From Alphaproteobacteria bacterium (GTDB taxonomy: Bacteria; Pseudomonadota; Alphaproteobacteria; RF32; CAG-239): a stretch of DNA of 60,524 nt. The DNA lies in the NCBI GenBank assembly GCA_017475705.1, contig JAFVFB010000012.1:1-60524 (forward strand). The letters are read 5' to 3'. Within the stretch, counting starts at the first letter, position 1; every line of letters begins with the position of its first letter. Under the pieces are notes generated by a model. It saw only the letters and a list, made by a program, of their open reading frames with translations, was not told the origin of the DNA and ran no database searches. Below are positions 36,497 to 46,239 of this stretch, in pieces. A program made the translations under genes and the position numbers.

Positions 36497-37420
36497 TTAA
36501 TCAATTTTACAAACACCATCAATTTCATGGTCTAAGCGATTTTCTTTAATGCCGTAAGGGTCTTCATGGATAATAATCTGGCTATTAGGATAAAGCCGGA
36601 GAATATCTTTTTCTACAGTTTCTGCCAAATCATGAGCCTGATAAAGAGTCAAATTTCCATCAATTTCCAGATGTAACTCAAAATAATAAACATCACCTAA
36701 ATTTCTGGATCTAAAATCATGCATGCCTCGGATATTTTTATTTTTTCTAACAATATGCTCAATATTATTTCTGATTTCCGGATTAAGCTCTCTATCCGTA
36801 ATTAAATCAATAGCACCCTTTGCCAATAAATAGGCATTAAAAATCAGATACACGGAAATAAACAAGGCTGCGATCACATCAAAATAAATAAACCCTAAAT
36901 AATGGACAAATATAAGCGAGAGAATAACAGCAGAGTTAGTTAAAAAATCAACAGTGTAATGAGCACAATCAGCTTTTATCGCCAATGAATTAGTCTTTTT
37001 TGCAACATAGGTTTGAAAAACCACTAATAATATCGTCAAAAACAGACTAAATAGCATAATGTAAATACCAAATTTTGCTTCTGCAATATCAATAGGAAAG
37101 AATAGACGCTTAATGCCATCAATAATAACAAAAAGACCAGATATACCAACAAAGGCTGCCTGAACCAAGGCACTTAAAGCTTCTGCTTTTCCAAAACCAT
37201 AACGATGGGTAGAGTTAGCCGGTTTTGTGGAGAAATAGATAGCGGCAAAAGAAATAATCGACGCAAATAAATCTGTAATGCTATCAATAAAAGAAGAAAA
37301 TATAGCTAAAGAATCAGTCACAAAAAAGGCAAAAAACTTCACCCCAGCTAATAAGATAGCTACCAAGACACTAGCAAAAATAGCTAATTTTTTTAATTTA
37401 TTATAAGAATATAATGTCAT
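36497..37420 (-). CDS. Cation diffusion facilitator (FieF-type efflux transporter)
   Basis: 307 residues. Six hydrophobic segments occupy residues 10-210, followed by a C-terminal cytoplasmic metal-binding domain of about 90 residues. The metal-site motifs are in SSFIDSITDLFASI (TM2) and DCAHYTVDFLTNSAV (TM5). HRYGFGKAEALSAL is the cytoplasmic loop signature. It should exchange divalent metal (Zn, Fe or Mn) for protons. The ATG at 37420 is chosen because it starts just before TM1 and overlaps the end of the upstream ABC permease gene by 20 bp. Confidence 0.9.
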   Translation of the reverse strand: MTLYSYNKLKKLAIFASVLVAILLAGVKFFAFFVTDSLAIFSSFIDSITDLFASIISFAAIYFSTKPANSTHRYGFGKAEALSALVQAAFVGISGLFVIIDGIKRLFFPIDIAEAKFGIYIMLFSLFLTILLVVFQTYVAKKTNSLAIKADCAHYTVDFLTNSAVILSLIFVHYLGFIYFDVIAALFISVYLIFNAYLLAKGAIDLITDRELNPEIRNNIEHIVRKNKNIRGMHDFRSRNLGDVYYFELHLEIDGNLTLYQAHDLAETVEKDILRLYPNSQIIIHEDPYGIKENRLDHEIDGVCKID

Positions 37421-40400
37421 TTTTAATTCTATCCCATTCTTGTGGAGAAATTTCAAAATATTTATTTTGTATTTGTGAGGCAAAAAATTCTAAAAATTGA
37501 CCCTGTGGTTTTGCAACAAAATCATAAGCCACATAATATTTGTTATCAAGTGTATGATAGAAAATGAGATTAATGAAATTATTGTTTTCAATATCTAACT
37601 TAATAATGCCGATTTTTTCAGCGTCAATAGCATCAACAATATTAATGGCATAGATATTAAGCAATTTTTTTGCAAAAAGCATAATTTTAGAAGTATCCGT
37701 AATTCCATTATACCCAATAAATCTTCCAAATTTCAAATTCCACAAGGAACTATATGTCCATGCATTTTTATCTAAAGATAAGTTGTAAAAATCTGCTTCT
37801 GCCAACCAAACTTGGAATTGATTATCAAACTTTATATAAGCAGCTTTAGAGCCCCTTCCCAAGTCAAGATTATATTGACCAATATCAAAAGAAATCATCT
37901 TATTATCTTGTTCATCAAAAAGACAAACAACTATCATTGGTGATTTTTTATCTCGTAGAGATGAAAATCCAAAATATTTTAAATCTTCAATTCTATCAGA
38001 TTTTTTTTCAGAAAAAGTCATATTATTAATGGTAAATAAAAATTTCCGGATTCGGTCTTGATAAACAGGAAAAGACGGATACTCACTTAAAGTCCAGATA
38101 TTATTTTTTTTCTTAAAAGTAAGTACGTTGTTAGCATTTTTTAGTTGAATCTTAGTAATTTTATTAAGAGAATTTGCAAAATTTTTAAACACAGGAACAT
38201 CTTCATATTTTGAGATATTATTTTGGTTATTTACAATGGTTGTAAAAAAAGCAAAACCCACTAATAGCATAACAATAAAAAGTAGCTTTAATACTTTTTT
38301 ATCCCAGAATATCCAATCTCCTAAAGATGAAAGTTTCAAATGAATCTTAGGTAGTTGCTTAAGTAAAAGGAAAATTAAAATAAGGATAGAAATAAAATAA
38401 ATATCAAAAAATTTAACCTTCAACTCTATATTTGAGATATTTTTATTCATCTCAAGACGTAGCACACTAAGCTGTTGTCGTAAATCTGTCAGTTCTTTAC
38501 GAATTTTTCCGATAATTTCTAGTTCATCGGCATTAAAAGTTTCTCTATCTTCAAAATTTTTTTTGGCTGTCAATTGCGTAAGCCTTTGCCGCACATCATC
38601 AATAGCTCTAAATATTTCGTTTTCTTTTAGCTTATATTGATAGGTATTGTCCTTGCGAAGTTTATCTATTTTAAATAAAAATCGTTGATGTAAGCTTTTT
38701 CCTCGCAAATTAACCAAATCACTATTGTTAGTTAGGTAATCCAAAGCATTGAGGATAAAATTTGCACCATCAAAAAAAGGAACATGATACGTTGTATCTA
38801 AAAATTTTCGTTCTTTGCTCCAAAAAGAATCATAAATAAAATCGGTATCACCCACAGCAATAACATCAAAAGGATGAGCCGGGTTGTTACTTAAAAATTC
38901 TGCAGCAAGGATAAGAGTATAATCTTGCGGTGAAAACTGCTCAAGAACCTCTTTAGGCGACTTGTTTTGTTGAGCCAATAGAGCAGGAAGCAGAGCGGAA
39001 TTATGGCTTGATTTTACCAGCGGAAAGAACGAAACCTTTCTAGCATCTTTAGGGTAAACCATCGAGGCAGAAGAAAACATCAAATTATTAAGTTTATACG
39101 TAATCTGATGCCGCGGATTAAAGTCCTCTTTTGTAACAATAAATTGCAATAAATCTTGAGTAAATGATGGATTTGTTTTGTAATTAATTGTCTCATCGAC
39201 CGTAATGGAATTATCAAAGTCTGCAACAACCCCGGCATTATAAAATTTAATTTGCCAATAGTCAGCTAATTCACGCAAATCAGAAGCAATAAAAGCTCCA
39301 TTTTCAGGGGAATAAAGTCGAGAAGCATCATTGGCAATATCTAAAAGAAGCAAAACTTTTGGTTGCTGTTTTATTTTTTCTAAAAAATCTTTAGAAAGAT
39401 TATAAGGATGCACAATCATTAAGACATCAAGAGGACTATCTAAATCCTGCGGAGAGACAATTTCCTTTATCTGATAAATTTCATTAATTTTATTAATAAT
39501 TTCCCATTTATTTATTAGGACATTTCCTTGCCGAACATTTCCCATTATTGGTAAAGAGCTAAGGATGCCAACAGTCTTTTTCTGGTGAAAAAGACTATAA
39601 ATACCTGTGGTAAAATCTTGCTCCAGAAAGGCATTACGCTCAGGAGAAAAGAAGGGAATAACAGTCTTGTTTGTAAGGTTATCTGAAAAGACAATACCAA
39701 AGAGAGCATTTTGGTTAATATCAATCAAAGGGATGGGCTGCAAACCATCAGCCAAAGCCCTGTCTTCAATTTTATCCAAAAATTGAGGTGCATAAATCTT
39801 ATAATCAAACTTTCCATGGCTGAAAGATTTATATTGTTGGAGCATAAGTTTTATTTGATTGAAAAGCACTCTCGTTTGTGGGTTTCTTTGTCCAAGTATA
39901 GGAGAATAATATAATCGCGCGACAATCGGACGTGGTATATTTTTCAAAATATTTTTAGTATTTTGCGTAAGACTAAGATACTTTTCATCAGTAAAATCAT
40001 AGCTAATCTGCCGAAAGACATTATTTGCAATAACATTTAAACTAAAAAAACCTATAAACAATAAAATCAATGCAAAAATTGCTTTTTTGAGATTATTTAT
40101 AGAAATAAAATTAGTACTTCCTTTGGTTCGTAAAGATATAATTGCGATTGTTAGTAAATTAAAAAATAAAATAAGAGAAGAGAAAAATACAATATCACGT
40201 AATTCAACTAACCCTCGATTTAATGACACAAAATGAGCTAAAAAACTAAAAGACATAATGGTATCAACCACCGTGTCGCTAAAAATTTCTCTAACCCAAA
40301 ATAAAACAAAATCAAAACCGCTCCAGAAGAAAATTAAATTAACAAAAACAGATAAAACCAAGGCAACAACAGAATTTTTAGTTAAAGCAGACATTGTTTG

Positions 40401-40850
40401 TGAAATTGCAAGCATTGCACCGGCTAATATAATACAGCTTAAATAACCGACAAAAACAACCAAGTTATCAGGATTACCAAAAATATTAATTGTTATCCAA
40501 AAAGGAAAAGTTAACATAATTGCAAAAGCTGCAAATATCCAAGCCGCAAAAAATTTTCCCCACACCAAGCAAGAAATAGCAACAGGTGTCGTCAGCAAGG
40601 GTATAACAGTTTTAGATTTGAATTCATCAGCCCACGTGCGCATGGAGATAGCCGGAATAAATAACAGATAAATCCATGGTTGGTAATCAAATAAATCCCA
40701 TAAGTGGGCGTTTCCGTCGGAGAAAAAATGCCCAAAATATATTGCACAAGAACCACTCAATAAAAGAAAACTAATAAGATATACATATGCCAAAGGAGAT
40801 AGAAAAAACCTCAGCAGTTCAAATTTTATAACTGTTTTAATATTGTTCAT
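37401..40850 (-). CDS. Fused ABC permease - GldG-like - DUF4340 protein
   Basis: 1,149 residues in one chain. Residues 1-270 form an ABC-2-type (GldF-like) permease with six hydrophobic segments. Residues 290-790 form a GldG/ABC_transp_aux domain starting at the FTDEKYLSLTQNTKNILKNI segment, with a coiled-coil-like part near 730-790. After two membrane segments at about 805-825 and 850-870, residues 880-1149 form a DUF4340 domain (TFKKKNNIWTLSEYPSFP, AYIKFDNQFQVWLAEADFYNLS). These modules are usually separate adjacent genes. The ATPase gene upstream overlaps it by 14 bp. The exported substrate is unknown; outside Bacteroidota no gliding role is implied. Confidence 0.85.
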   Translation of the reverse strand: MNNIKTVIKFELLRFFLSPLAYVYLISFLLLSGSCAIYFGHFFSDGNAHLWDLFDYQPWIYLLFIPAISMRTWADEFKSKTVIPLLTTPVAISCLVWGKFFAAWIFAAFAIMLTFPFWITINIFGNPDNLVVFVGYLSCIILAGAMLAISQTMSALTKNSVVALVLSVFVNLIFFWSGFDFVLFWVREIFSDTVVDTIMSFSFLAHFVSLNRGLVELRDIVFFSSLILFFNLLTIAIISLRTKGSTNFISINNLKKAIFALILLFIGFFSLNVIANNVFRQISYDFTDEKYLSLTQNTKNILKNIPRPIVARLYYSPILGQRNPQTRVLFNQIKLMLQQYKSFSHGKFDYKIYAPQFLDKIEDRALADGLQPIPLIDINQNALFGIVFSDNLTNKTVIPFFSPERNAFLEQDFTTGIYSLFHQKKTVGILSSLPIMGNVRQGNVLINKWEIINKINEIYQIKEIVSPQDLDSPLDVLMIVHPYNLSKDFLEKIKQQPKVLLLLDIANDASRLYSPENGAFIASDLRELADYWQIKFYNAGVVADFDNSITVDETINYKTNPSFTQDLLQFIVTKEDFNPRHQITYKLNNLMFSSASMVYPKDARKVSFFPLVKSSHNSALLPALLAQQNKSPKEVLEQFSPQDYTLILAAEFLSNNPAHPFDVIAVGDTDFIYDSFWSKERKFLDTTYHVPFFDGANFILNALDYLTNNSDLVNLRGKSLHQRFLFKIDKLRKDNTYQYKLKENEIFRAIDDVRQRLTQLTAKKNFEDRETFNADELEIIGKIRKELTDLRQQLSVLRLEMNKNISNIELKVKFFDIYFISILILIFLLLKQLPKIHLKLSSLGDWIFWDKKVLKLLFIVMLLVGFAFFTTIVNNQNNISKYEDVPVFKNFANSLNKITKIQLKNANNVLTFKKKNNIWTLSEYPSFPVYQDRIRKFLFTINNMTFSEKKSDRIEDLKYFGFSSLRDKKSPMIVVCLFDEQDNKMISFDIGQYNLDLGRGSKAAYIKFDNQFQVWLAEADFYNLSLDKNAWTYSSLWNLKFGRFIGYNGITDTSKIMLFAKKLLNIYAINIVDAIDAEKIGIIKLDIENNNFINLIFYHTLDNKYYVAYDFVAKPQGQFLEFFASQIQNKYFEISPQEWDRIKNDIIFL

Positions 40851-41637
40851 TTTCGTTGCTCCCAGCACATGTTAATATCTTAAATGCCACATCTAGACTT
40901 TTTGCCTTTGCTTGAACTAAAATATCTTTAACAGAACCTTTTGCTACAATTTTACCTTTGTTTATTAAAATAATTTTAGAAGCTAACCCTTGAGCCTCAT
41001 CTAATAAATGGGTAGAAATAACAATAGTTTTATCAGTGCTCATTTCTTTTATAAGTCCGCACATATGTCTCTTTTGGTTTGGGTCTAATCCATCAGTTGG
41101 CTCATCAAGTAATAAAATAGGGGGCTGACCAATAAGGCTTGCAGCAAAGCCGACGCGTCGTATATATCCTTTAGATAATGTTTCTATTTTTTTATCAGCA
41201 ACATCAATAATATTAGCTGCTTGCATAATACGATCAAGTTCATTTGCATAAATAAGATTTATTTGTTTTTTTGATAAATTATTTTTTTCACTAAGATTAA
41301 TCTTCAATTCAATGAAATACCGTAAATAATTTCGTACAATCATATCAGCATATAAGGGAGCTCCTTCAGGTAAAAAGCCAATATCTTTTTTTGTTACCAA
41401 ATCCTCATTTTCAACAGAGTGACTGTTAACTAGGATAGTACCATTAGAAGGAGTGATATAGCCAGAAATCATATTCATTAAGGTTGATTTTCCTGCCCCA
41501 TTAGGTCCAAGCAATGCCACTATTTCTCCCTGATATGTCTCAAAAGAAATATCATCAACAGCCACGCATTTATCATAGTTTTTTGATACATGTGATAGTT
41601 TCAATGTCGGATATTGTTTATTTTTTTGTAGCTTCAT
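40837..41637 (-). CDS. ABC-2 transporter ATP-binding protein (GldA/CcmA-type)
   Basis: 266 residues. Walker A is GPNGAGKST, the Q-loop is DIGFLPEGAPLYADM, the signature is TLSKGYIRRVGFAASL (LSKGY in place of LSGGQ, common in the GldA/Nod group), and Walker B is ILLLDEPTDGLDPNQ with the H-loop ISTHLLDE. It energises the fused permease encoded directly downstream. The start at 41637 has AGGAGG upstream, inside the end of the anmK-like gene. The operon order is anmK-like, ATPase, permease fusion, cation efflux. Confidence 0.9.
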   Translation of the reverse strand: MKLQKNKQYPTLKLSHVSKNYDKCVAVDDISFETYQGEIVALLGPNGAGKSTLMNMISGYITPSNGTILVNSHSVENEDLVTKKDIGFLPEGAPLYADMIVRNYLRYFIELKINLSEKNNLSKKQINLIYANELDRIMQAANIIDVADKKIETLSKGYIRRVGFAASLIGQPPILLLDEPTDGLDPNQKRHMCGLIKEMSTDKTIVISTHLLDEAQGLASKIILINKGKIVAKGSVKDILVQAKAKSLDVAFKILTCAGSNENEQY

Positions 41638-42724
41638 AAATTTCGCCTCCTGGCATTGGTTCAATGACACCGGTTGTAGATGGAAAAGTAATAGGTAGAG
41701 AATAGATAGTTCTCGCACTTAAAAAAGCACAAATCTCCGCATTAATTGTTTCAGTAGGCAAGTTTTCTTCTTTACAAGATATGACGTCGATACTAGGCAA
41801 TCGCTGTCGAATAAAACGCACCAAGGTAGGATTTATAGCACCCTTACCGCAAATAATAACCTTTTTAGGAAGTTCAGGTAGATACAAGCAAATAGAATAA
41901 CAAATAGCCTCAGCAACGAATGCTGTAGCTGTAGCTGCTCCATCTTCTAACGACAGCCCTTCTAAATGCTCTGCTTTATCTGCAAAAATACCTGTATATG
42001 CGGACTTAGGTGGAAATTTAGCAAAAAATTCGTGATGCATCAAAGAATTGACAATTTTTTCATGTACTTGTCCTAGAGCTGCCAACCGACCGTTATAGTC
42101 ATTATCCATGTGGGCGTGTTTTGCTGTCCAGTGATTAATAAAATTATCGCCCGGTCCACAATCAAAACCAATAATTTCACCAAAAGAACCAATCCATGTA
42201 AGGCTTGATTTACCACTAATGTTAACAAACGTAATAGGCTTATCTTTATTGCCAGATAATGCATTAAAATAAATAGGAGAAAGAGGGGTTCCTTGACCGC
42301 CACAACAAATATCAGCATTGCCAAAATGTGTAACAGTTTTAATACCAATCTGATTAGCAATATATCGTCCATTACCAAGTTGATAAGTATACTGCATATG
42401 CGGATTATGCAACACAGTGATACCCTCTATACCAACAACATCTATAGGCTCATCTGTTTCAGAAACAAATTCTTTTATAAGCTGAATATAAAAGTCTGAA
42501 ACAATTTTATCAACAATTTGCAGTTTTTCTTCATTATCGCTAATATCTCTTTTTAAGCCTAATATAGAACGAATACGATCTTTCATATCATCTGGGTAGG
42601 GAACAGTTCGAGATTTTATTCTATCCAAGATATCCAAACCATCTGTTCGAATAAGTGCCAACTCTACACCACCAAATGTAGAAGTTCCCATTAATCCCAG
42701 ACAGTTCAGCCCTTTTATAAGCAT
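41618..42724 (-). CDS. Divergent AnmK-family (anhydro-N-acetylmuramic acid kinase-like) protein
   Basis: 368 residues. Most family blocks are recognisable: ADICCGGQGTPLSPIYF, the catalytic Asp in IGFDCGPGDNFINHW, KSAYTGIFADKAEHL, and PITFPSTTG at the C-terminus. The usual N-terminal phosphate loop GLMSGTSxDGxD is degenerate here (GLMGTSTFGGVEL), missing a Ser and both Asp. The NIGGIAN block is NISGKSS. It may still phosphorylate anhydroMurNAc in peptidoglycan recycling, consistent with mltA in the window, or may have changed role. The ATG at 42724 follows GGAGGAG. Confidence 0.8.
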   Translation of the reverse strand: MLIKGLNCLGLMGTSTFGGVELALIRTDGLDILDRIKSRTVPYPDDMKDRIRSILGLKRDISDNEEKLQIVDKIVSDFYIQLIKEFVSETDEPIDVVGIEGITVLHNPHMQYTYQLGNGRYIANQIGIKTVTHFGNADICCGGQGTPLSPIYFNALSGNKDKPITFVNISGKSSLTWIGSFGEIIGFDCGPGDNFINHWTAKHAHMDNDYNGRLAALGQVHEKIVNSLMHHEFFAKFPPKSAYTGIFADKAEHLEGLSLEDGAATATAFVAEAICYSICLYLPELPKKVIICGKGAINPTLVRFIRQRLPSIDVISCKEENLPTETINAEICAFLSARTIYSLPITFPSTTGVIEPMPGGEIYEATKK

Positions 42725-42802
42725 ATAAAAACACTCCTCCATACTTGCAATATTAAATTATTATGATAATATGCCTTAAAATTTAGTTATGAGGAACAAA
42801 AA

Positions 42803-44056
42803 ATGACAACTTTTAAATCAGAATTTCTAAATATTATGCAAGAAAGAGGTTTTTATAACCAATGCACAAACGAACAAGGTTTTGATGAATACCTTGCCGA
42901 ATGCGAAAAAAAAGGCATCCCAGCAGTTGGTTATTTAGGCTCAGATCCAACAGGAGATAGCCTACACGTTGGTCATATTGTTCCCTTAATGATGTTGCAT
43001 TGGTTCCAGAAGTGTGGCCATAAACCTCTAACATTGGTAGGTGGCGCAACAGCACGGATAGGAGATCCCTCTGGCAAAGATAAATTACGTCCTTTTTTAG
43101 ATGAAAAAACTTTGCAACAAAATATTCAAGGGCTAAAAAAATCTTTTATGAAATTTCTAAAGTTTGGAGATGGTAAAACAGATGCCATTATGGTTGATAA
43201 TTGGGATTGGTTTAAAGATATAAATTATTTAGCTTTTTTAAGAGATATTGGAACCTGTTATTCTGTGAACAGAATGTTAACAATGGATAGCGTAAAAAGC
43301 CGATTAGAGCGGGAACAACCCATGTCTTTCTTAGAGTTTAATTACATGCTATTACAGGGATATGATTTCTGCTATTTATCACAAAAATATGGTTGTCGTG
43401 CACAAATTGCCGGTGCCGACCAGTGGGGAAATATTGTTTCCGGAACAGAGCTGGGGCGTCGTCGCTACGATATAGAATTATTTGGTTTTACAAGCCCTAT
43501 AATTACTGATTCTTCTGGTAAAAAAATGGGTAAATCTGAAGGAAATGCCGTATGGATAAATGATGAAAAACTTTCTTCCTATAATTATTTTCAATATTTC
43601 AGAAATATAGGTGATGCAGAAGTCGGAAAGTGCTTGCGAATTTATACAGATTTACCAATAGATGAAATTCACAGATTAGAGGTACTAAAAGATAAAGAAA
43701 TAAATGAGGCAAAGAAGATTCTTGCGTATGAAGCAACAAAATTATGTCGCGGTGAGGCCGATGCAAAAGCCGCACTTGAAACAGCAACAAAAACTTTTGA
43801 ACAAGGCGCGGTAGATAATAATCTTCCATCAGTTGATGTAAAAAAAGATGAGATAAACGTTTTAGAGGCCTTTATCGCTTTAGGTTTTGTTGCCAGTAAA
43901 GGTGAAGCACGCCGTCTAATTAAGCAGTCCGGCCTTAAATTAAATGATAAAATAATAACGGATGAGAATTATACAATCACCACAAAAGATGCTGTAAATG
44001 GCAATATCAAGCTATCACAGGGTAAAAAGAAACACGGATTAATTATTCTAAAGTAG
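42803..44056 (+). CDS. tyrS: Tyrosyl-tRNA synthetase
   Basis: 417 residues, class I synthetase. The HIGH-type motif is HVGHIVPLMML, QIAGADQWGN is the tyrosine-binding loop, and the KMSKS-type motif is KKMGKSEGN. A C-terminal S4-like RNA-binding domain (FVASKGEARRLIKQSGLKLND) ends the protein. The RBS GAGGAA precedes the ATG. It is the only plus-strand gene between 36.5 and 59 kb and is convergent with cvpA, leaving 10 bp between stop codons. Confidence 0.98.
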   Translation: MTTFKSEFLNIMQERGFYNQCTNEQGFDEYLAECEKKGIPAVGYLGSDPTGDSLHVGHIVPLMMLHWFQKCGHKPLTLVGGATARIGDPSGKDKLRPFLDEKTLQQNIQGLKKSFMKFLKFGDGKTDAIMVDNWDWFKDINYLAFLRDIGTCYSVNRMLTMDSVKSRLEREQPMSFLEFNYMLLQGYDFCYLSQKYGCRAQIAGADQWGNIVSGTELGRRRYDIELFGFTSPIITDSSGKKMGKSEGNAVWINDEKLSSYNYFQYFRNIGDAEVGKCLRIYTDLPIDEIHRLEVLKDKEINEAKKILAYEATKLCRGEADAKAALETATKTFEQGAVDNNLPSVDVKKDEINVLEAFIALGFVASKGEARRLIKQSGLKLNDKIITDENYTITTKDAVNGNIKLSQGKKKHGLIILK

Positions 44057-44066
44057 ACCTTGAAAT

Positions 44067-44849
44067 TTATTTCTTTGAGGTCACATCAACTAATCTATCA
44101 AGATTATGAATATCCTTATTATCATAGCCTATAGTTTCATTTTTGGATGATTTCTCTGCATTCTTTGATGTTTTTTTATCAGATTTTACCTCTGGTTTAA
44201 TAAGCTGTTCAAACATCTTATTCATTTGCTCTTGGTCAAGATTAGAAGGCAGTGGCTGGTTTTTATCTTCGGCTTCTATTGGTTTATCTTTTTTATCATC
44301 AGCCTTTTCTTCTTTTTTCTTCTCAACTTTGTTCATACCTTCAAAAGATTTTATGGATTCTTCAATAAATTTATCAGGCAGCATCTTTTCAATAGTGTTA
44401 GAAGTTGCTTGGGCAATATTGAAAAATTTAGATTCTTTGAGCACCCCTTTTTTAAGTTCCTCAGGCAGTATAATTTTAATAATTAAAAAGCAGAAACCTA
44501 AAATAATTAAAGCTCTGAGCAAGCCAAAAATGAGTCCAAATAAGCGGTCCATAAAGCTTAAAGTGCTTTTTCTTATTTTTGTAACCAGTTTGTCAGAACA
44601 AATTATCCACAAGGCGTAAAAAACAGCCATAATTAATAGGAATATAACAATCTGCGCCATTATTTTGCTGGCAATATATTTGCTCATCCAAGGTAAAATA
44701 AGTGGTGAAACATAAATAACCAAAATAACAAATAAGGTTAGTCCTAAAATAGAAAGAACTTCCGTAACAAAACCGCGTATAAATGCGACAAACATAGAAA
44801 TAGCAAAACCGATTAGAATAACAATATCTGCATTATTTAGGGGTTCCAT
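44067..44849 (-). CDS. CvpA-family membrane protein
   Basis: 260 residues. The N-terminal 150 residues are CvpA-like with four membrane segments (VILIGFAISMFVAFIRGFVTEVLSILG onwards, then the GLIFGLLRALIILGF block). The C-terminal 100 residues are a charged, Lys/Asp/Glu-rich, probably disordered cytoplasmic tail. The family is needed for colicin V production in E. coli and for envelope stress tolerance elsewhere. The ATG at 44849 has AAAGGAG and replaces a TTG one codon upstream. It lies 12 bp downstream of radA, an arrangement common in alphaproteobacteria. Confidence 0.9.
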   Translation of the reverse strand: MEPLNNADIVILIGFAISMFVAFIRGFVTEVLSILGLTLFVILVIYVSPLILPWMSKYIASKIMAQIVIFLLIMAVFYALWIICSDKLVTKIRKSTLSFMDRLFGLIFGLLRALIILGFCFLIIKIILPEELKKGVLKESKFFNIAQATSNTIEKMLPDKFIEESIKSFEGMNKVEKKKEEKADDKKDKPIEAEDKNQPLPSNLDQEQMNKMFEQLIKPEVKSDKKTSKNAEKSSKNETIGYDNKDIHNLDRLVDVTSKK

Positions 44850-44861
44850 CAAAAATCTCCT

Positions 44862-46238
44862 TTAATTAAATCTAGAAATCAAGCGTTGAACATTGCCGAT
44901 TTCATGGTAAGACATACCTGAAACGAGTTTTGTTTTTTTATCTTTGCTAAAGCTATTTGGAATTATAGCATTGGCAAAACCTAACTTCTGTGCCTCTTTA
45001 AGGCGAAGGGCTGGTTGGCTCACCGCACGAATTTCACCCGATAATCCTATCTCACCAAAAACAACCATATCAGCTGGTAAGGGTTTATTTGTCAATGAAG
45101 ATATAACAGCCATTGCAACAGCCAGGTCTGCAGCAGGCTCAGAAATTTTTAATCCACCGGCAATGTTTAGGTAAACATCGTGAGTGCTGAAATTCATACC
45201 ACATCGAGCTTCAAGCACTGCAAGAATCATAGCCAATCGATTAGAGTCCCAACCAACTACCGCACGTTTTGCACCGGCATAGCCGCTGTTACCAACTAAT
45301 GCCTGTATTTCAACCAATAAAGGTCTAGAACCTTCTATACCAGCAAATACACAGGAGCCGGAAACACAGCCTTGCCGTTCAGCCAAAAAAAGAGCTGAAG
45401 GGTTTTCCACCTCAACCAGGCCATTATCTTGCATCTCAAATACGCCAATTTCATCTGTCGCTCCATATCGATTCTTAACAGCGCGCAGAATACGAAAATG
45501 ATGACCTCTATCACCTTCAAAATAAAGAACAGTATCAACCATATGTTCTAATACTCTTGGACCAGCAATAGCACCTTGCTTTGTAACGTGTCCTACAAGA
45601 AATAAAATAAATCCTTTTTTCTTGGCGATTTTAATTAATTCGTAAGCTGCAGCACGTACTTGAGCCACACTGCCTGGTGTCGATTCAACCTCATCAAGAT
45701 ACATTGTTTGGATAGAATCTATAATAACCAGAGAAGGGTTTTCCTTTTCTAACGTCGCAATAATATCTTTTACACTAGTTGTGCTGGCAAGCTTAACAGG
45801 AGAATCAGCCAATCCCAGTCTTTTGGCACGGATTCGTACTTGATCAATAGCTTCTTCACCAGAGATATAAAAACAGCTGTTATCTTGTAACTTATTGGCT
45901 ATACCGGCACAAATTTGCAACAATAACGTAGATTTACCAATTCCAGGATCTCCACCAACCAAAATAACAGAGCCAGGGACCAGTCCCCCTCCAGACACTC
46001 TGTTAATCTCCGAAAGATTTGTTATAAGTCTTTGATAAGTTTGCCCTTCGCCATTAAGAGAAACAAAATCAATCTGACGTCCTTTCTTTTTTGCAGAAAT
46101 GTTAGAAAATTCACCAGTAGGTTTTCTTTCTTCTACAATAGTATTCCATTCACCGCAAGCATCGCATTTTCCTTGCCATTTAGGGTAAACACAGCCACAA
46201 GATTGGCAAACATAATCAACTGTAGCTTTCTTGACCAT
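44862..46238 (-). CDS. radA: DNA repair protein RadA (Sms)
   Basis: 458 residues. The N-terminal zinc finger (CQSCGCVYPKWQGKCDACGEW) is followed by a RecA-like ATPase with Walker A VGGDPGIGKST and Walker B SLVIIDSIQTM, the RadA-specific KNRYGATDEIGVF motif, and a Lon-like C-terminal domain (FGEIGLSGEIRAV). It is a branch-migration helicase in recombination. It begins 1 bp after the end of mlaF; the RBS is within mlaF. Confidence 0.97.
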   Translation of the reverse strand: MVKKATVDYVCQSCGCVYPKWQGKCDACGEWNTIVEERKPTGEFSNISAKKKGRQIDFVSLNGEGQTYQRLITNLSEINRVSGGGLVPGSVILVGGDPGIGKSTLLLQICAGIANKLQDNSCFYISGEEAIDQVRIRAKRLGLADSPVKLASTTSVKDIIATLEKENPSLVIIDSIQTMYLDEVESTPGSVAQVRAAAYELIKIAKKKGFILFLVGHVTKQGAIAGPRVLEHMVDTVLYFEGDRGHHFRILRAVKNRYGATDEIGVFEMQDNGLVEVENPSALFLAERQGCVSGSCVFAGIEGSRPLLVEIQALVGNSGYAGAKRAVVGWDSNRLAMILAVLEARCGMNFSTHDVYLNIAGGLKISEPAADLAVAMAVISSLTNKPLPADMVVFGEIGLSGEIRAVSQPALRLKEAQKLGFANAIIPNSFSKDKKTKLVSGMSYHEIGNVQRLISRFN

Positions 46239-46239
46239 A

